Shown here one piece after another: positions 35,936 through 46,245 of a stretch of DNA of 64,000 nt. Both the position numbers and the translations under genes were made by a program. Position 1 is the first letter of the stretch, and each line of letters starts with the position of its first letter. Source of the DNA: Cardiocondyla obscurior (lineage: Eukaryota > Arthropoda > Insecta > Hymenoptera > Formicidae); NCBI RefSeq assembly GCF_019399895.1, contig NC_091866.1, positions 2,463,501 to 2,527,500 of the forward strand. Direction: 5' to 3'. Below the pieces are notes generated by a model. The model worked only from the letters and a program-made list of their open reading frames with translations. It did no database searches and had not been told where the DNA came from.

Positions 35936-36885
35936 AGACTCTTTTTAAGGATAGATCACTCCTTTCTCTTAAAGGGGATATGCAGGCGTATATATTTCGC
36001 TGTATCTTGGTATTAATTCGAGAGAATTAAAGCAGCGACTTTGGAATATCAAGACTCTCGTAAAGTGGTTTTAATAAATTGAGAAAATATACATAATAAA
36101 GCGGACTGCGAGCAGAATAAATATTTAATTACCTTTTGTTTTTATACTTATTGAAATTGAATATCAAGTTTAATCTCGTCTCCGGAAAGACATGAAAGTT
36201 TGATAAATTTTGTATCGTTACTTCTTTGTAGTTGTAAAAATTTTTTTTTCAAATGCATAGGTGACCTTTTTAAGTAAATTTTTATTTTTAAAAATTATAC
36301 AGGACTTTTATTTAATCGTTAAAACTCGCTGTAAATAATAAAATAAAATTAATTTTTTTGTAAGGACACATTTAACGATTTGTAGGTGTATAGTATCTAT
36401 ACATATACGTAAAAAGTTAAATAATAAAAATCAGTTAAGCAGCAAAACTCAATAACACTCGAGCTACAAAAAAATAAAAAATATATTAATAATAAATTTA
36501 TTACACACACAAACGTAATTAAAGGTCTATTGAAAGTATACGTTCTACATATTTTATTCTAGGCCAGCTTTAATTGCCAACTCGAAGATTAATTGCAACA
36601 GCGATATTTAAAAAATCAAATTAATATTTCACTAATTATTATTATTATTATTACCGTTAAGTATACAAATTAATTTGCAATATTTAGTAATAAAATATCG
36701 TTGGATACGCGTATGTGTAACGAAATTAAATCTATTCGGCAAATTAAATCACCTTTATTCTAATCGATTAAAGCTTTTTTAATAGTCGCTAAACTTTGTA
36801 GATTTTCTGCTTTAGATTTTTGTTGCCTCTGGACGAGTTATTTAACTCATTCAAAATAGCCCTGATTTTAGCTATATTATATCAG
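35936..36885. other. very AT-rich, CpG-poor stretch
   Basis: No gene is recognised. Almost a kilobase of A- and T-rich DNA with few CpG, in sharp contrast to the block on its left. It includes an ATT microsatellite (36635-36652). It could be intron, or a nucleosome-poor flank of the promoter-like block. Confidence 0.7.
36635..36652. repeat. ATT trinucleotide microsatellite
   Basis: Six perfect ATT units in AT-rich DNA. Confidence 0.9.
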
Positions 36886-36903
36886 TAGAACAGATGCACC
36901 CTG
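36886..36903 (+). other. weak 18-base mini-exon candidate
   Basis: The preceding bases TATTATATCAG can serve as an acceptor, and the following GTGAGTCAC is a good donor. The body is TAGAACAGATGCACCCTG and is not related to the other mini-exons. It lies at an AT-to-GC transition. An exon of 18 bases is at the limit of what is usually spliced, and chance pairing of such words is expected about once in a window of this size. Confidence 0.1.
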
Positions 36904-38680
36904 GTGAGTCACTGGCTAGAGACTCCTCTCTCTCTCCCTCTCTCTCGGCATGTCTCGCGCCAAATCCTTTTTTATTCTCGTATACGCGACATAATCGACG
37001 CACGTAGCAGTAATTATGCCCCAGCGGCGGATCACATCGCGGCAAGCGGTAATTCTCGTTGATGTAACGGTCGAATAAATCCGAATAAAGTTTTGGCCGG
37101 CGTTCAAAAATAGACACTGATTTATGCGCCGAACGGCATATTATTATGCGACACACAGCGGCCGTTTTGCCTACGAGACAATTTCGCGCCCGTGCCAATT
37201 CGCGGGATCGTCAGCGATTTAAAGTCGCACTTAAAGCCCGTGATCAATTGCATCGCGAGCGGCCCCGGTGCTCGATAAAAAATTGTTTCCTCTTTACGCA
37301 AGCGGGCCGCCGTTTTGCAACCCCGTCTGCCTTACTTCCTTCGTACAAATGCGCATTGTGTGGGAAGGAACGCTCTCGCACGAATATCTGTCCATACGTT
37401 TGTAGCAGGCGGCGATTAGTACATCACGTTGTTACGACAGCTCAACGCGTCCCGTCGTTATATTTCATTGTTTCTCGGTCTACGTCGCCGTTTGCCAAAG
37501 AGCTTGGCAGCAACGGTTCCTCTCTTTCCCTTTTAAAAGTATACCAGGGCGTTTCTCTCGAGCGCGATCAACGGCGTGATTTATCATGAGGCGGCTACTA
37601 GCGCGGGTTAATAACGTCACCCGCGACGAAGACGAACTCGCAGTCACGGGGTACGGACGTTTCGCGCTTTCGTAAAAATCTCGTAGAACTCGCCATCGCA
37701 ACCTGGATTCCGCACCCGTGATTTACATTTCACTTAACGAAGATCGATGTGCGCAGAGGAGCGGGGAAACATATCTCATTCTTGTCCGCCGGCACACCTA
37801 AGAGGTGCTCCGCGAGTTGATAATTTTCACGAGGTATTCCATTAAATGTAATTGGTAGTACAAAAATACGACGCGATGTTATCCCGTAATTTAGTTTTTA
37901 AACGAAATTAATGAACAAAAGCACGCGTATATCGTTGCAACGACAATCAAATCTAATGTTCTGTCTTGCCAAACTCCAATTTGGTTCTTCAGCCAAGGAA
38001 ATATATATTTCAGCGAAACGTCTCTGCTCACTCGCTAATTAACATCTTCGCGAACGCTTCGCGTATCTAGTAGTCCAAGTTTCGAATTATTTCATTTGCT
38101 AATTTAGATCAGCGCTGCGTGCCATTGTCGCGACACACTCCGTCTGTTCTCGCCTCTTCTCGTATCGAGCTTACGCGATGATTGAGCGTAAACAGACGCA
38201 ACGCGAAAGCGCGCGCCGTGCACAAATGCGGCCGTGGAAACGTGATACGCGTTACACGTGGTAGAATCTACGCGTGGGCGAAATAGCAGAACGCTCGCAC
38301 GTCACCTCGTTTCTGCTACTTTCCGCGGGCGCGTTCCTCACCCTCGTCGTTTTTGCGGTCCTGATCGAATTCGAGGCTCTCGATGACCGTCGAACAAATG
38401 TGCGATTCACTTCGCCGATGTCTCTCGTTCGAATAAAGACGTTCAGCCGAAGCGACAATTCTAGCACGACTAGATACTCTCGTTTGCTCCGAAAATTGTT
38501 TTCCGAGGACGAAAGACGAGCGGCGCGAGACCGCCGCGGGATGCAAATCGCAAATGCTGATTACAAATTAAAATCGGCCCCTCGAGCCCGGTTCAGAGAT
38601 ATCGCGAAGGCGCGCTTATTTCATTTTAGAAAATTTAAATTCAAATTCGGTAAAATGACAGGGCGCCGCATCCGACATGC
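36904..38680. other. non-coding stretch
   Basis: No gene is recognised. A CT array at 36924-36950 is followed by GC- and CpG-rich DNA with overlapping open frames. The 177-codon plus-strand frame at 38274-38807 starts with GTG. It shows a hydrophobic stretch by chance reading and has no recognisable family. Confidence 0.6.
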
Positions 38681-38683
38681 TAC

Positions 38684-38703
38684 TTACATACATATGTATG
38701 TAA
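38684..38703. repeat. 20-bp perfect palindrome
   Basis: TTACATACAT followed directly by its reverse complement ATGTATGTAA, a perfect 10-bp-arm palindrome without spacer. More TATATAT follows. Candidate cruciform or homodimer site, or a decayed CATA-type repeat. Confidence 0.9.
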
Positions 38704-40920
38704 ATATATATGCGCAGTTACGTTCGCGTACGTATAGGCGAGTTACGTTATATAGATTTGGCGGCGTGTCGTCGGCAGGCGGCGCACGGCCGCGGAAAAA
38801 ATCATAAAGTACACGAAATGCAAAATGCAAATGTCGCGCGGGATTCACGAAAATGGGTGGGAAAGAAAAAAGAAAAAAAAAGAAAAAAAAAAGCCCGCAC
38901 GAAATGTATACCCTGCGCGAAACGCGCGATGCATCGAAGGCCTGATTCGCGCTAGTCCCAGGCTGCATCCTTTATTTTTGCCCGCGATATTTTTTTTTTT
39001 TTCTCTTTTTTCCCGTTAATAACGAACGCGCGCACGCATGTGTGCACGCACGAGCAGGATTACGCGTGCACCTGATAACCGGAATCTAGATTTCATTACC
39101 ATAAAGCCTTCTCTCTTTGCATACCGACGCGGACCATGTCGTTTATATTAATGCAACCGCGGGAGCTAAACATAATGAACCGCGCAAACGTATTTCTCTC
39201 CAGATTAAAAAAAAAAAAAGAAAGAAAAAAGAAAAAAAAAATTTTTTAGTAGCGTAAAAATATCTCGATGATACGCACCGACGCGGCTCAGTCGGATTAC
39301 TTAATTAACGACATGTCATAAGGCAACAAAGTAACAGCTTTGTCGCTCCGTCAAAATTACGATGGTGCCGTAACGTTGGAATTATGTTCATTGTGTTAAT
39401 TCCACGCGACTTATTATGACGTTGTAATTTTCAACTGAAGTTATATATGTCACGGTTTCTCGGAGTCCCCCCCCCCCAAGTTGTGACTTTGGCAAACGCA
39501 ACTTTTGCCAAAACAACGTTGTAATTTCAACTAAGGTCCATAGAGCCTGATTCTGGAAGGCCGTAAATCCATCAAAATTCTAACGCTAACAATGTAGCCA
39601 AGTGCCATCCTGTAATTCTGCATCACGGCAAATTCACAGAGACGCGTCCATCATCGAGATCGTCGACCGAACCGGTCTGACACGCTTTCGCAGAGATGCG
39701 ACATTGTTAGAAACAGGAATTCGTAACACGTGGCGAGTCGTGCAGCCGCAGTCGTGATAGTAGTCGCGGACGCGGCGAGTGGAAAGTGACTTATCATGTC
39801 GGACGATCACGAAAATGTACAAGGACGCGACGCGCGAAATGTATGACCAGCATCGGCCAGATTCGAGGTTTAATGGAGCTTCCGCGTTGAAATCTCGCCG
39901 TGGTTGACATAACGCATAGCACTAGGCGTCGCGAAGCACCTCGCCGTGTCGCGCTAGAATTCCACAAGATGTGCCCGACGTAATAAAATAATTACAAAAA
40001 AAAAAGAAAGAAACAAATGTATTAAAAATACGTAATAATTTCGCTCGCAAATTTTCTACTCTCTTAAAACTTCTAATAACAAAAAAGCTCGTAATTTTAG
40101 AATCGTAACAATATACACATATATGCGTGCACATAAATTTAAATATTCCACGAGAATGCAGCTATTTTGTAGCTATCTTTATGCTCCGGATATTGTTATT
40201 TATTGATGCATTTTATTTCGGTTGTGAACAAAACTGGAATCAAGAGCGAGAACTTGTTTATATAAAGCAATAACTTCTTTATTTATTGCGGCATTGGAAG
40301 AGGCAGCTAAACCGTAATGCGGTTTTCGCATTGAAATCGTTCTCGAGCTGGCATAACACGTGACAGCGCGGTAGTAAAACATTTCGCGGTATCGCGTTTA
40401 AGCTCGCCGAGGCGCGCACCGCGCTGCTACGTAATTTCGCATTAATTCGCGGGTACACCGCGATAGGAATAATTTTATCGGATGCAGAATGTGCTAGCCG
40501 GAAGAGATAACGTTTGTAAATTAGTAATATCATTAATCAACGACTTGAAATATAATTCTTGACCTACATCCTTGGCGCGCAAAACTAACGTGACTGGTGT
40601 CATTGCGTAGAAAGGTTTTCGTTCGGAATTTCATCTTAAGAATTTGTCAGAAAAATATTTCCCGATAAATATAATAAAAAAATTATTAAAAAGCAAAATT
40701 ATAACCATAAAAGGTTATGATAAAATAAAATAGAAGTCAAAGTAAGATTTGCAACGAATGGTTATTATTATATTACTTTTTTTTTTTTTTTTTTACGGAA
40801 ATGTAACGTTGATACCGTAATCTATCCGCGATCTAATTTCAAACGTGCGATTTCTACCTCTAACATATTACTGACCGTCCACTACCCGAATTAGACGAGC
40901 TTTCGAATTTAATATTTTAC
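38704..40920. other. non-coding stretch
   Basis: No gene is recognised. It contains several A- and T-rich tracts with interspersed G (38860-38892, 39206-39246), a C11 tract (39467-39477) and mixed DNA around 39560-39920. The right end from 40640 is AT-rich, with a T18 tract before the 34-bp array. Confidence 0.6.
39467..39477. repeat. C11 homopolymer
   Basis: Eleven consecutive C; length uncertain in most assemblies. Confidence 0.9.
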
Positions 40921-41056
40921 CCGCGAAATATAATTACCTGTTTTACATTTTCATCCGCGGAAGATAATTACCCATTTTACATTTTTATCCGCAAAATATA
41001 CATACGCGTTTTACATTTTTATTTGCGAGATACATTTACATATTTTATTTTACCAT
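40921..41056. repeat. 34-bp tandem array, four units
   Basis: Four units of exactly 34 bases: 40921-40954, 40955-40988, 40989-41022 and 41023-41056. The first three begin CCGC and end TTTTACATTTT(C/T)AT; the fourth begins TTGC and is more diverged. A partial fifth may follow to about 41080. The core reads GCGAAATATAATTAC in the first unit. The constant length despite substitutions suggests spacing matters, or that slippage stopped long ago. No match to a known satellite is claimed. Confidence 0.9.
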
Positions 41057-41080
41057 AAACTGCATTTACATATTACGCAA

Positions 41081-43110
41081 AGACATGTGTATAGACGTTG
41101 CATATCTTTTCATAACAATCGGACACAGATTTCGGATGCAAAACAACTCGGCGCGTGTTGAGTCTCAGTGCTCGATGCAGAAAGGGACGAGTCTCTGAAT
41201 GGAGATACGACGAGAGGGAGGAGGGTGGGTAAGAGAGGGAGGTCGGAGAGAGCTTTCGCAAATTTGAACCATATGGAAGATCGTAAAGGGGCGACGACTT
41301 TAGCCGCCCCCGCGATTCGGCAAATGGATATTACTGGGTCTTATGCCCTGCTAGCTGTCAGTAGTCGATGTTCGTGTACAAACAGAGAGAAACGAAGCGA
41401 GGAGGGAAACGAGCAGCGAGAGGCAGAGAAACCAAGGGGAAACGATACAGGGGGAAACGAGGCGAGGTTAATGGAGTGGAAACAAATTTAAAAATCCCCC
41501 TCCCGTAGAGGAGATGACTCCCCGTGCAGTGGTGTAGAGCTCGCGCGGCGGCAACCCGCGGATATGCGCGCCCGCAGGTAACTGTAAATGCAAGTTACGG
41601 GGAGGTAACTATGTATTTACTGTGTATACGCGAGAAACAAACAAGCCGGGGCGTCTCATGTACACGTAGACTTCCGCTTTTCGCCGGCTCTCTCGAGGCG
41701 CACGGTATCGCCCCGTCTTCGTTTCGCCGCGCAAACAATCTTCCGGGAACGTTACTGCACGATAACGACGACTACGACGGCGAAGACGGGTACGACGGCA
41801 TCACCGTTGCCTGAGAAAATTGCATTCGTAAGTATTATCGCGCGCGCACGCGACGTGTTTTCGGAGGTGGATCGTAATAAGCCGCCGGCGTGTCGGGAAC
41901 GTGAACCGGAAATGCTACGTCGGTTCCAGGGAACGACAGCGAACGTGTGGTGACAATGACACAAAATTGCACTGCGCACTTGTCGCAGTGCGTTGTATAA
42001 CACCCGGGCCCCGGGTTATCGCACCGAGAATTTTGCCCCTCAGAAAATTCCACGGCGAAAATGAGTTTAAATAATGATAGAAATTTATTCTTTTTTTTTC
42101 GTCTGAATCTATTATAAATTAATAGCGAAAAGATCACGGTTTGAAACTTATAAGATCCAAGATACTTTTTACACGCGTAATTTGAAATTTTCCGGAGATA
42201 TTTTTAAACGTTCTATATGACTTTTGCCAGAAGATCCTTCTTCCCATAAGAAAATCAGAGGCAAAACGCTTTAAAGCTTCATTATAACGCTATTCCGGCA
42301 ATCCTCGCATTCCATGAATACTCGGTTCCTAGAAAAATGCACCGAATGTTTATAAGGAACGTTAAAACTCTATGCTCGCTAAAAATGTACAAACGATGCG
42401 ACCAAAATTCGTATCCAGCAGCAGCTGCATCGAAGAAATTCTCAGACGGGAGGTAGAATAAACGGGTAGGAGACAGGGGGGGGGAAGGGGTAGAGAGAAA
42501 AACGCAGACGGAAAGAGAAAGAATCATTACAGAGGTGGAAAGGATTATGCCATCGAGCTTCGTTCGCCCGCGAGAAGACAAATGGAAGACGGAGAAAATG
42601 GAGCTTTCGCGAGGAGGGACGCAAGGCGGCGGAATGAATATTCGTCAATCGGTAGCGAGAATCGCGCGCCGTATAAATGCATTCTCGTGACCAGACCGGC
42701 TTTAATATAAAACGATTTTACGAGCGGAATAAAAAAGCCATTAATCGCTTCCGATTGGACCGTCACGAGGGTTGGTGGATGATGTATAGGGCGATCCACG
42801 ACTTAACGTACAATAAAGGACTCTCGGAAGGGCGCAAGTCACGGTCTATCCGTCGTTGTTCCTATCGCTGCTGCGTATATATTATTCGTCATTTTAAGAC
42901 GTTTTCCCTTAGCAGGGCACAAAGTATCGGACGATCAAAAGCCTTTCGGTTAGCTTTTTGTTTAAAGTACATAGCGGCGTAAAAGGTGCTATTTTTAATA
43001 CTCGAGATATTGTGATAGATATTTCTCATGTTAAGATCATCCTTACTTTCCGGCCGTATGCATAAGTTAAACATCGTATCTGGGGCAGACCCGCATCAAA
43101 GGAAAACGAT
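41081..43110. other. non-coding stretch
   Basis: No gene is recognised. The plus strand is purine-rich at 41180-41480, followed by a pyrimidine-richer part at 41660-41750. A GAC-rich piece at 41763-41800 encodes acidic residues in one frame, but that frame has no good start. A donor-like GTAAGT at 41829 has no acceptor upstream. The part at 42440-42540 is purine-rich, with a G9 run at 42476-42484 that could fold as a G-quadruplex. Confidence 0.6.
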
Positions 43111-43131
43111 GTTTTATCGACGCGATAAAAC
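43111..43131. repeat. perfect inverted repeat, 9-bp arms
   Basis: GTTTTATCG, ACG, CGATAAAAC. The TTTATCG arms resemble Caudal/AbdB-type homeodomain sites arranged head to head. It could be a dimeric site or a small hairpin. Confidence 0.85.
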
Positions 43132-46100
43132 GCCGCGTGGCCGCATACGGGAAAGAGGTTCTCGCGGCGGAAAAGGGACGATCGCTGACCAGACAAAGTG
43201 GAGTCAAGGGAGCGACGTTGTAGGTCCCGGCAGGCACAGCCGGTCAGCACGTTACGCGCCAAAATGTATAAAACTTGGAAAAGCATAACGGTTGTTTTGG
43301 CGGAGGTTATTTTCCGGGCGGGCGATCTCGTCGACTCAGTACACTTTAGGGAGACACTACCCTCCCGCTTAAGAAGACGTTATGTCGGCCCTTCTGGGCA
43401 CGGCGAGCAGATCATACGGCAGGACACCGCGCGTTTATTAGACAAATATGTCCGGTCTTATCCCACGATTATCATTTGGATAAAATACAGACACCATCCG
43501 TGTTCACTGCGTATTATCCCCGGCAAAGTTTAAGTCTAAAGTAAACGACAGAACCGTAGCTAGTTTTGCGAGATAACAAATACCAGATTGTAATCCTTAT
43601 CTCGAGGCAAGTAAAACAAACTTAACAATAATACGTCACTATCTTCTTATTTAATAAAAAAAAAAAAAAATCAGTAGAACGTATCATAAAAAATAAATTT
43701 AAATAAACAATTAAAATTTAATTATTTGGCCCGAGTTTAAATAAAAAAAGAAAATTAATTAAGTATCTTAGAACAAAAATACGCCGTTCGTTTCAATCCC
43801 CTAAATCCAGGATTCTCCCAGCGGGCGCGGCGTACAACTCGAAATAAGAATTGGGTGGGTGGACTGACGGTTGACTGATCGCGGGAATGACGAAAGAGAA
43901 AACGCCACGTGTCCTCCGGGTGATAATGTAATGACGGATCGCGGCGATATAAGCGGAGGAGTGTGGAATGCCGAGAGACGATCCCCGGCAAACCCACACG
44001 CGCGTTCCCGTTAAGAAAGTCGTCTCGACGGAATTCACATCGCGCGTTCACTACGTCACCCTCGTTTCGCGAGTGTAAGTCTCCTCATCGATGTGCGCCG
44101 ATTCAGCTCGTCAGTCTCGCGACGACACGCGGTATTCCGATCCAACACGGTCGATGATATCATAAGGTATATTAAGACGTTATTGACGCGTCGGTGTTTT
44201 CTACGAGTGCATCGTCGCGAATCAGACGCCGACTGCAATTCTGTTTGCTTGCTTTGCGGGTTACGCAACATTGTCGCGACGTTGACTATATACTCGGCTC
44301 TCTACGCATTCGTAAGAGACACTCGGGCGTCAAAGAAGGTACTTGTCTCTTTTAGAAATAAGGAAGAGGAATCTATCTTCTTATAAGAAATGAGGGGGAA
44401 AAAAAGAAAAAGAAAAATTAGAAGCCGGTGATAAGAGCTGGTTACGAACGTTCGCACGCACGCACGCGAGCAGACGGACGCAGCCTCAAAGAGCAGTGGA
44501 CACTCGTTTAGCTTCGTGCGTAGCCCACGCACGCGTGTATTTCGGTGCAGGCGTTTGTTGAACGAGCCGTTAGTCATCCAATAGAGAACGAGAGGGAGGC
44601 CTCCGCTTTTACATCGGTGACGATGGATGAAAAAATAGATAGCAATATCCATCTCGGCTGTCTTTTACTTGGCATACAAAACGTCGCCGTTGAGGGTGGG
44701 AATTTTTTTCTTCTTTTTTTCTTTTTTTTGCACGCACTGCGGAGTTCGATTTCTTACGCGTATATGTATATGTTACGTACACGTGTTTCCTCTGTGACTT
44801 TGCTCTTTCAACGCAATTAACGACGCGCGGCAGCTGTTGACAATCGCTGGAACGGCCGACCTTGTGATGTCTACGCGAATATACGGACAGTTAAAATCGC
44901 GACGGGCAAGTTAGACGAGCGCGCGGCTGCGGACTTCGCTTTTAGCCCATATGTAACTATCGGGAACGACTTGAGCATGCGACATACCTATGCTTCTCGA
45001 AAGTGACATCGTCATTGCATAAAAGACGCGAGAAATGATCTAACATGCTAAACGTGCGAGTGCGAACAAGGCACAAAATTCTCTTGAAGAAAATCATATT
45101 TCTTTTCGTCATATAATTCTAATATAATTTTTCTCCATTAAAAAAAAAAAAAATTAAAAAAAAACAAATTTTAGTAAAACTTTAGCAACTCGCATAAACG
45201 TGGCTTTTAGATTCTTTTACCGTTAAGTATTTCACATTTTGCATCTAAAAGAGAACGCATCCCGTCACGTCCATTCGTTTTTTTTTTTTTTTTTTTTTTT
45301 CCGATTCCGTCGAGAGGCTCCGACGCGCTTCACTTCACCCGATGCTCGTATCCGTATTCCATTCCACTCCGCAGCGCGTCGTCGGGCAACAAAGTCAACG
45401 GCATTAGCCAGGTGCGTCCGTTCCGGTCGAGATAATAAATCCCGGTGTTCCGGATCCGCGACGTCGAGGAATAGTCCACGCGTGCTTTTCCTTTCTTCTA
45501 TCTCTTTCCCGTAAGAAAACGTCGCCGGTGGCGGAGCTTGCTTCGCAAGCCACCCCGCGCCGCCCGCGAAGTTCGACGTACGGGATAATATAGAGGCGAA
45601 GGGAGAGATTTGCCCTCTCCCGAATGGATCTTGCACCTGGGTCCGTCCCTCGAGACCGCCGCCGGTCGATTTCGCGAACGCGGGAGGCAGAATCGACGGC
45701 GATCTATCTATGCCTTGTTGTCCGCGTACACGGTACCAGCCATTTGCGATGTCGTTGTCTCGCGTATCCCCAAATAATTTACAAGTCCAATACATCGGAT
45801 TTTCCACCGCGGCACGGAACAATTGTTTTCGCAATTTTAGAAACCGCAGAACGGATCGCGCGCGCCTTTTTCTAAATCGCGTCGGCCATTCCGGTAAATA
45901 AAATTTAAGTATTTAATTTACGATGATAGTTATAATATCAGCCTCTTTCTTTTTTCTTTTTATTTGACGTATAAAATTGTAGAAATAAATTTCGTTTAAT
46001 TGCAAACAATAATTTTTTATTATAATAAACTGTAAAAATTATTTATGTTAGGATCAAAGATCGTGTTTAAAAGTTAATTGCACTTTTGCCAGTCGCGTCC

Positions 46101-46205
46101 AAGATACCGTCGTGCAAAGTCGGTTCGTAAAACTCGTTCGAAAAAAAAAAAGAAAAAAAAAAAAAAGAGGTCGGGAAGAGAGACGTGGCGTGTCAAGCGG
46201 TGTCG
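43132..46205. other. non-coding stretch
   Basis: No gene is recognised. AT-rich parts lie at 43640-43770, 45110-45180 and 45900-46080. GC-rich DNA at 45300-45860 carries the minus-strand frame discussed in the findings. A GCAC run lies at 44453-44467, and a T23 tract at 45278-45300 sits at the border of that GC-rich part. Confidence 0.6.
45278..45300. repeat. T23 homopolymer
   Basis: Twenty-three consecutive T; one of the longest homopolymers in the window. Length is probably variable. Confidence 0.9.
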
Positions 46206-46245
46206 CGTCACGTCATTTCAAGTTACGTTTCGTCACGTCATTTCA
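46206..46245. promoter_or_regulatory. pair of CRE/UPRE-like sites in a 25-bp direct repeat
   Basis: CGTCACGTCATTTCA occurs exactly at 46206-46220 and again at 46231-46245. On the minus strand each reads TGAAATGACGTGACG, containing TGACGTGA, a word bound by CREB/ATF and XBP1-type bZIP factors. Two identical 15-base copies 25 bases apart are unlikely by chance. No promoter is recognised next to them. Confidence 0.4.

Noticed and set aside
38274..38807. 177-codon plus-strand frame with a hydrophobic stretch near its start
   Set aside because: The start is GTG and the hydrophobic stretch lies before the first ATG. The rest is Arg/Ser-rich without a recognisable domain.
41763..41843. Acidic Asp/Tyr-rich peptide next to a GTAAGT donor-like word
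   Set aside because: The peptide comes from a GAC-rich simple repeat. A stop precedes the donor-like word and no acceptor is seen upstream.
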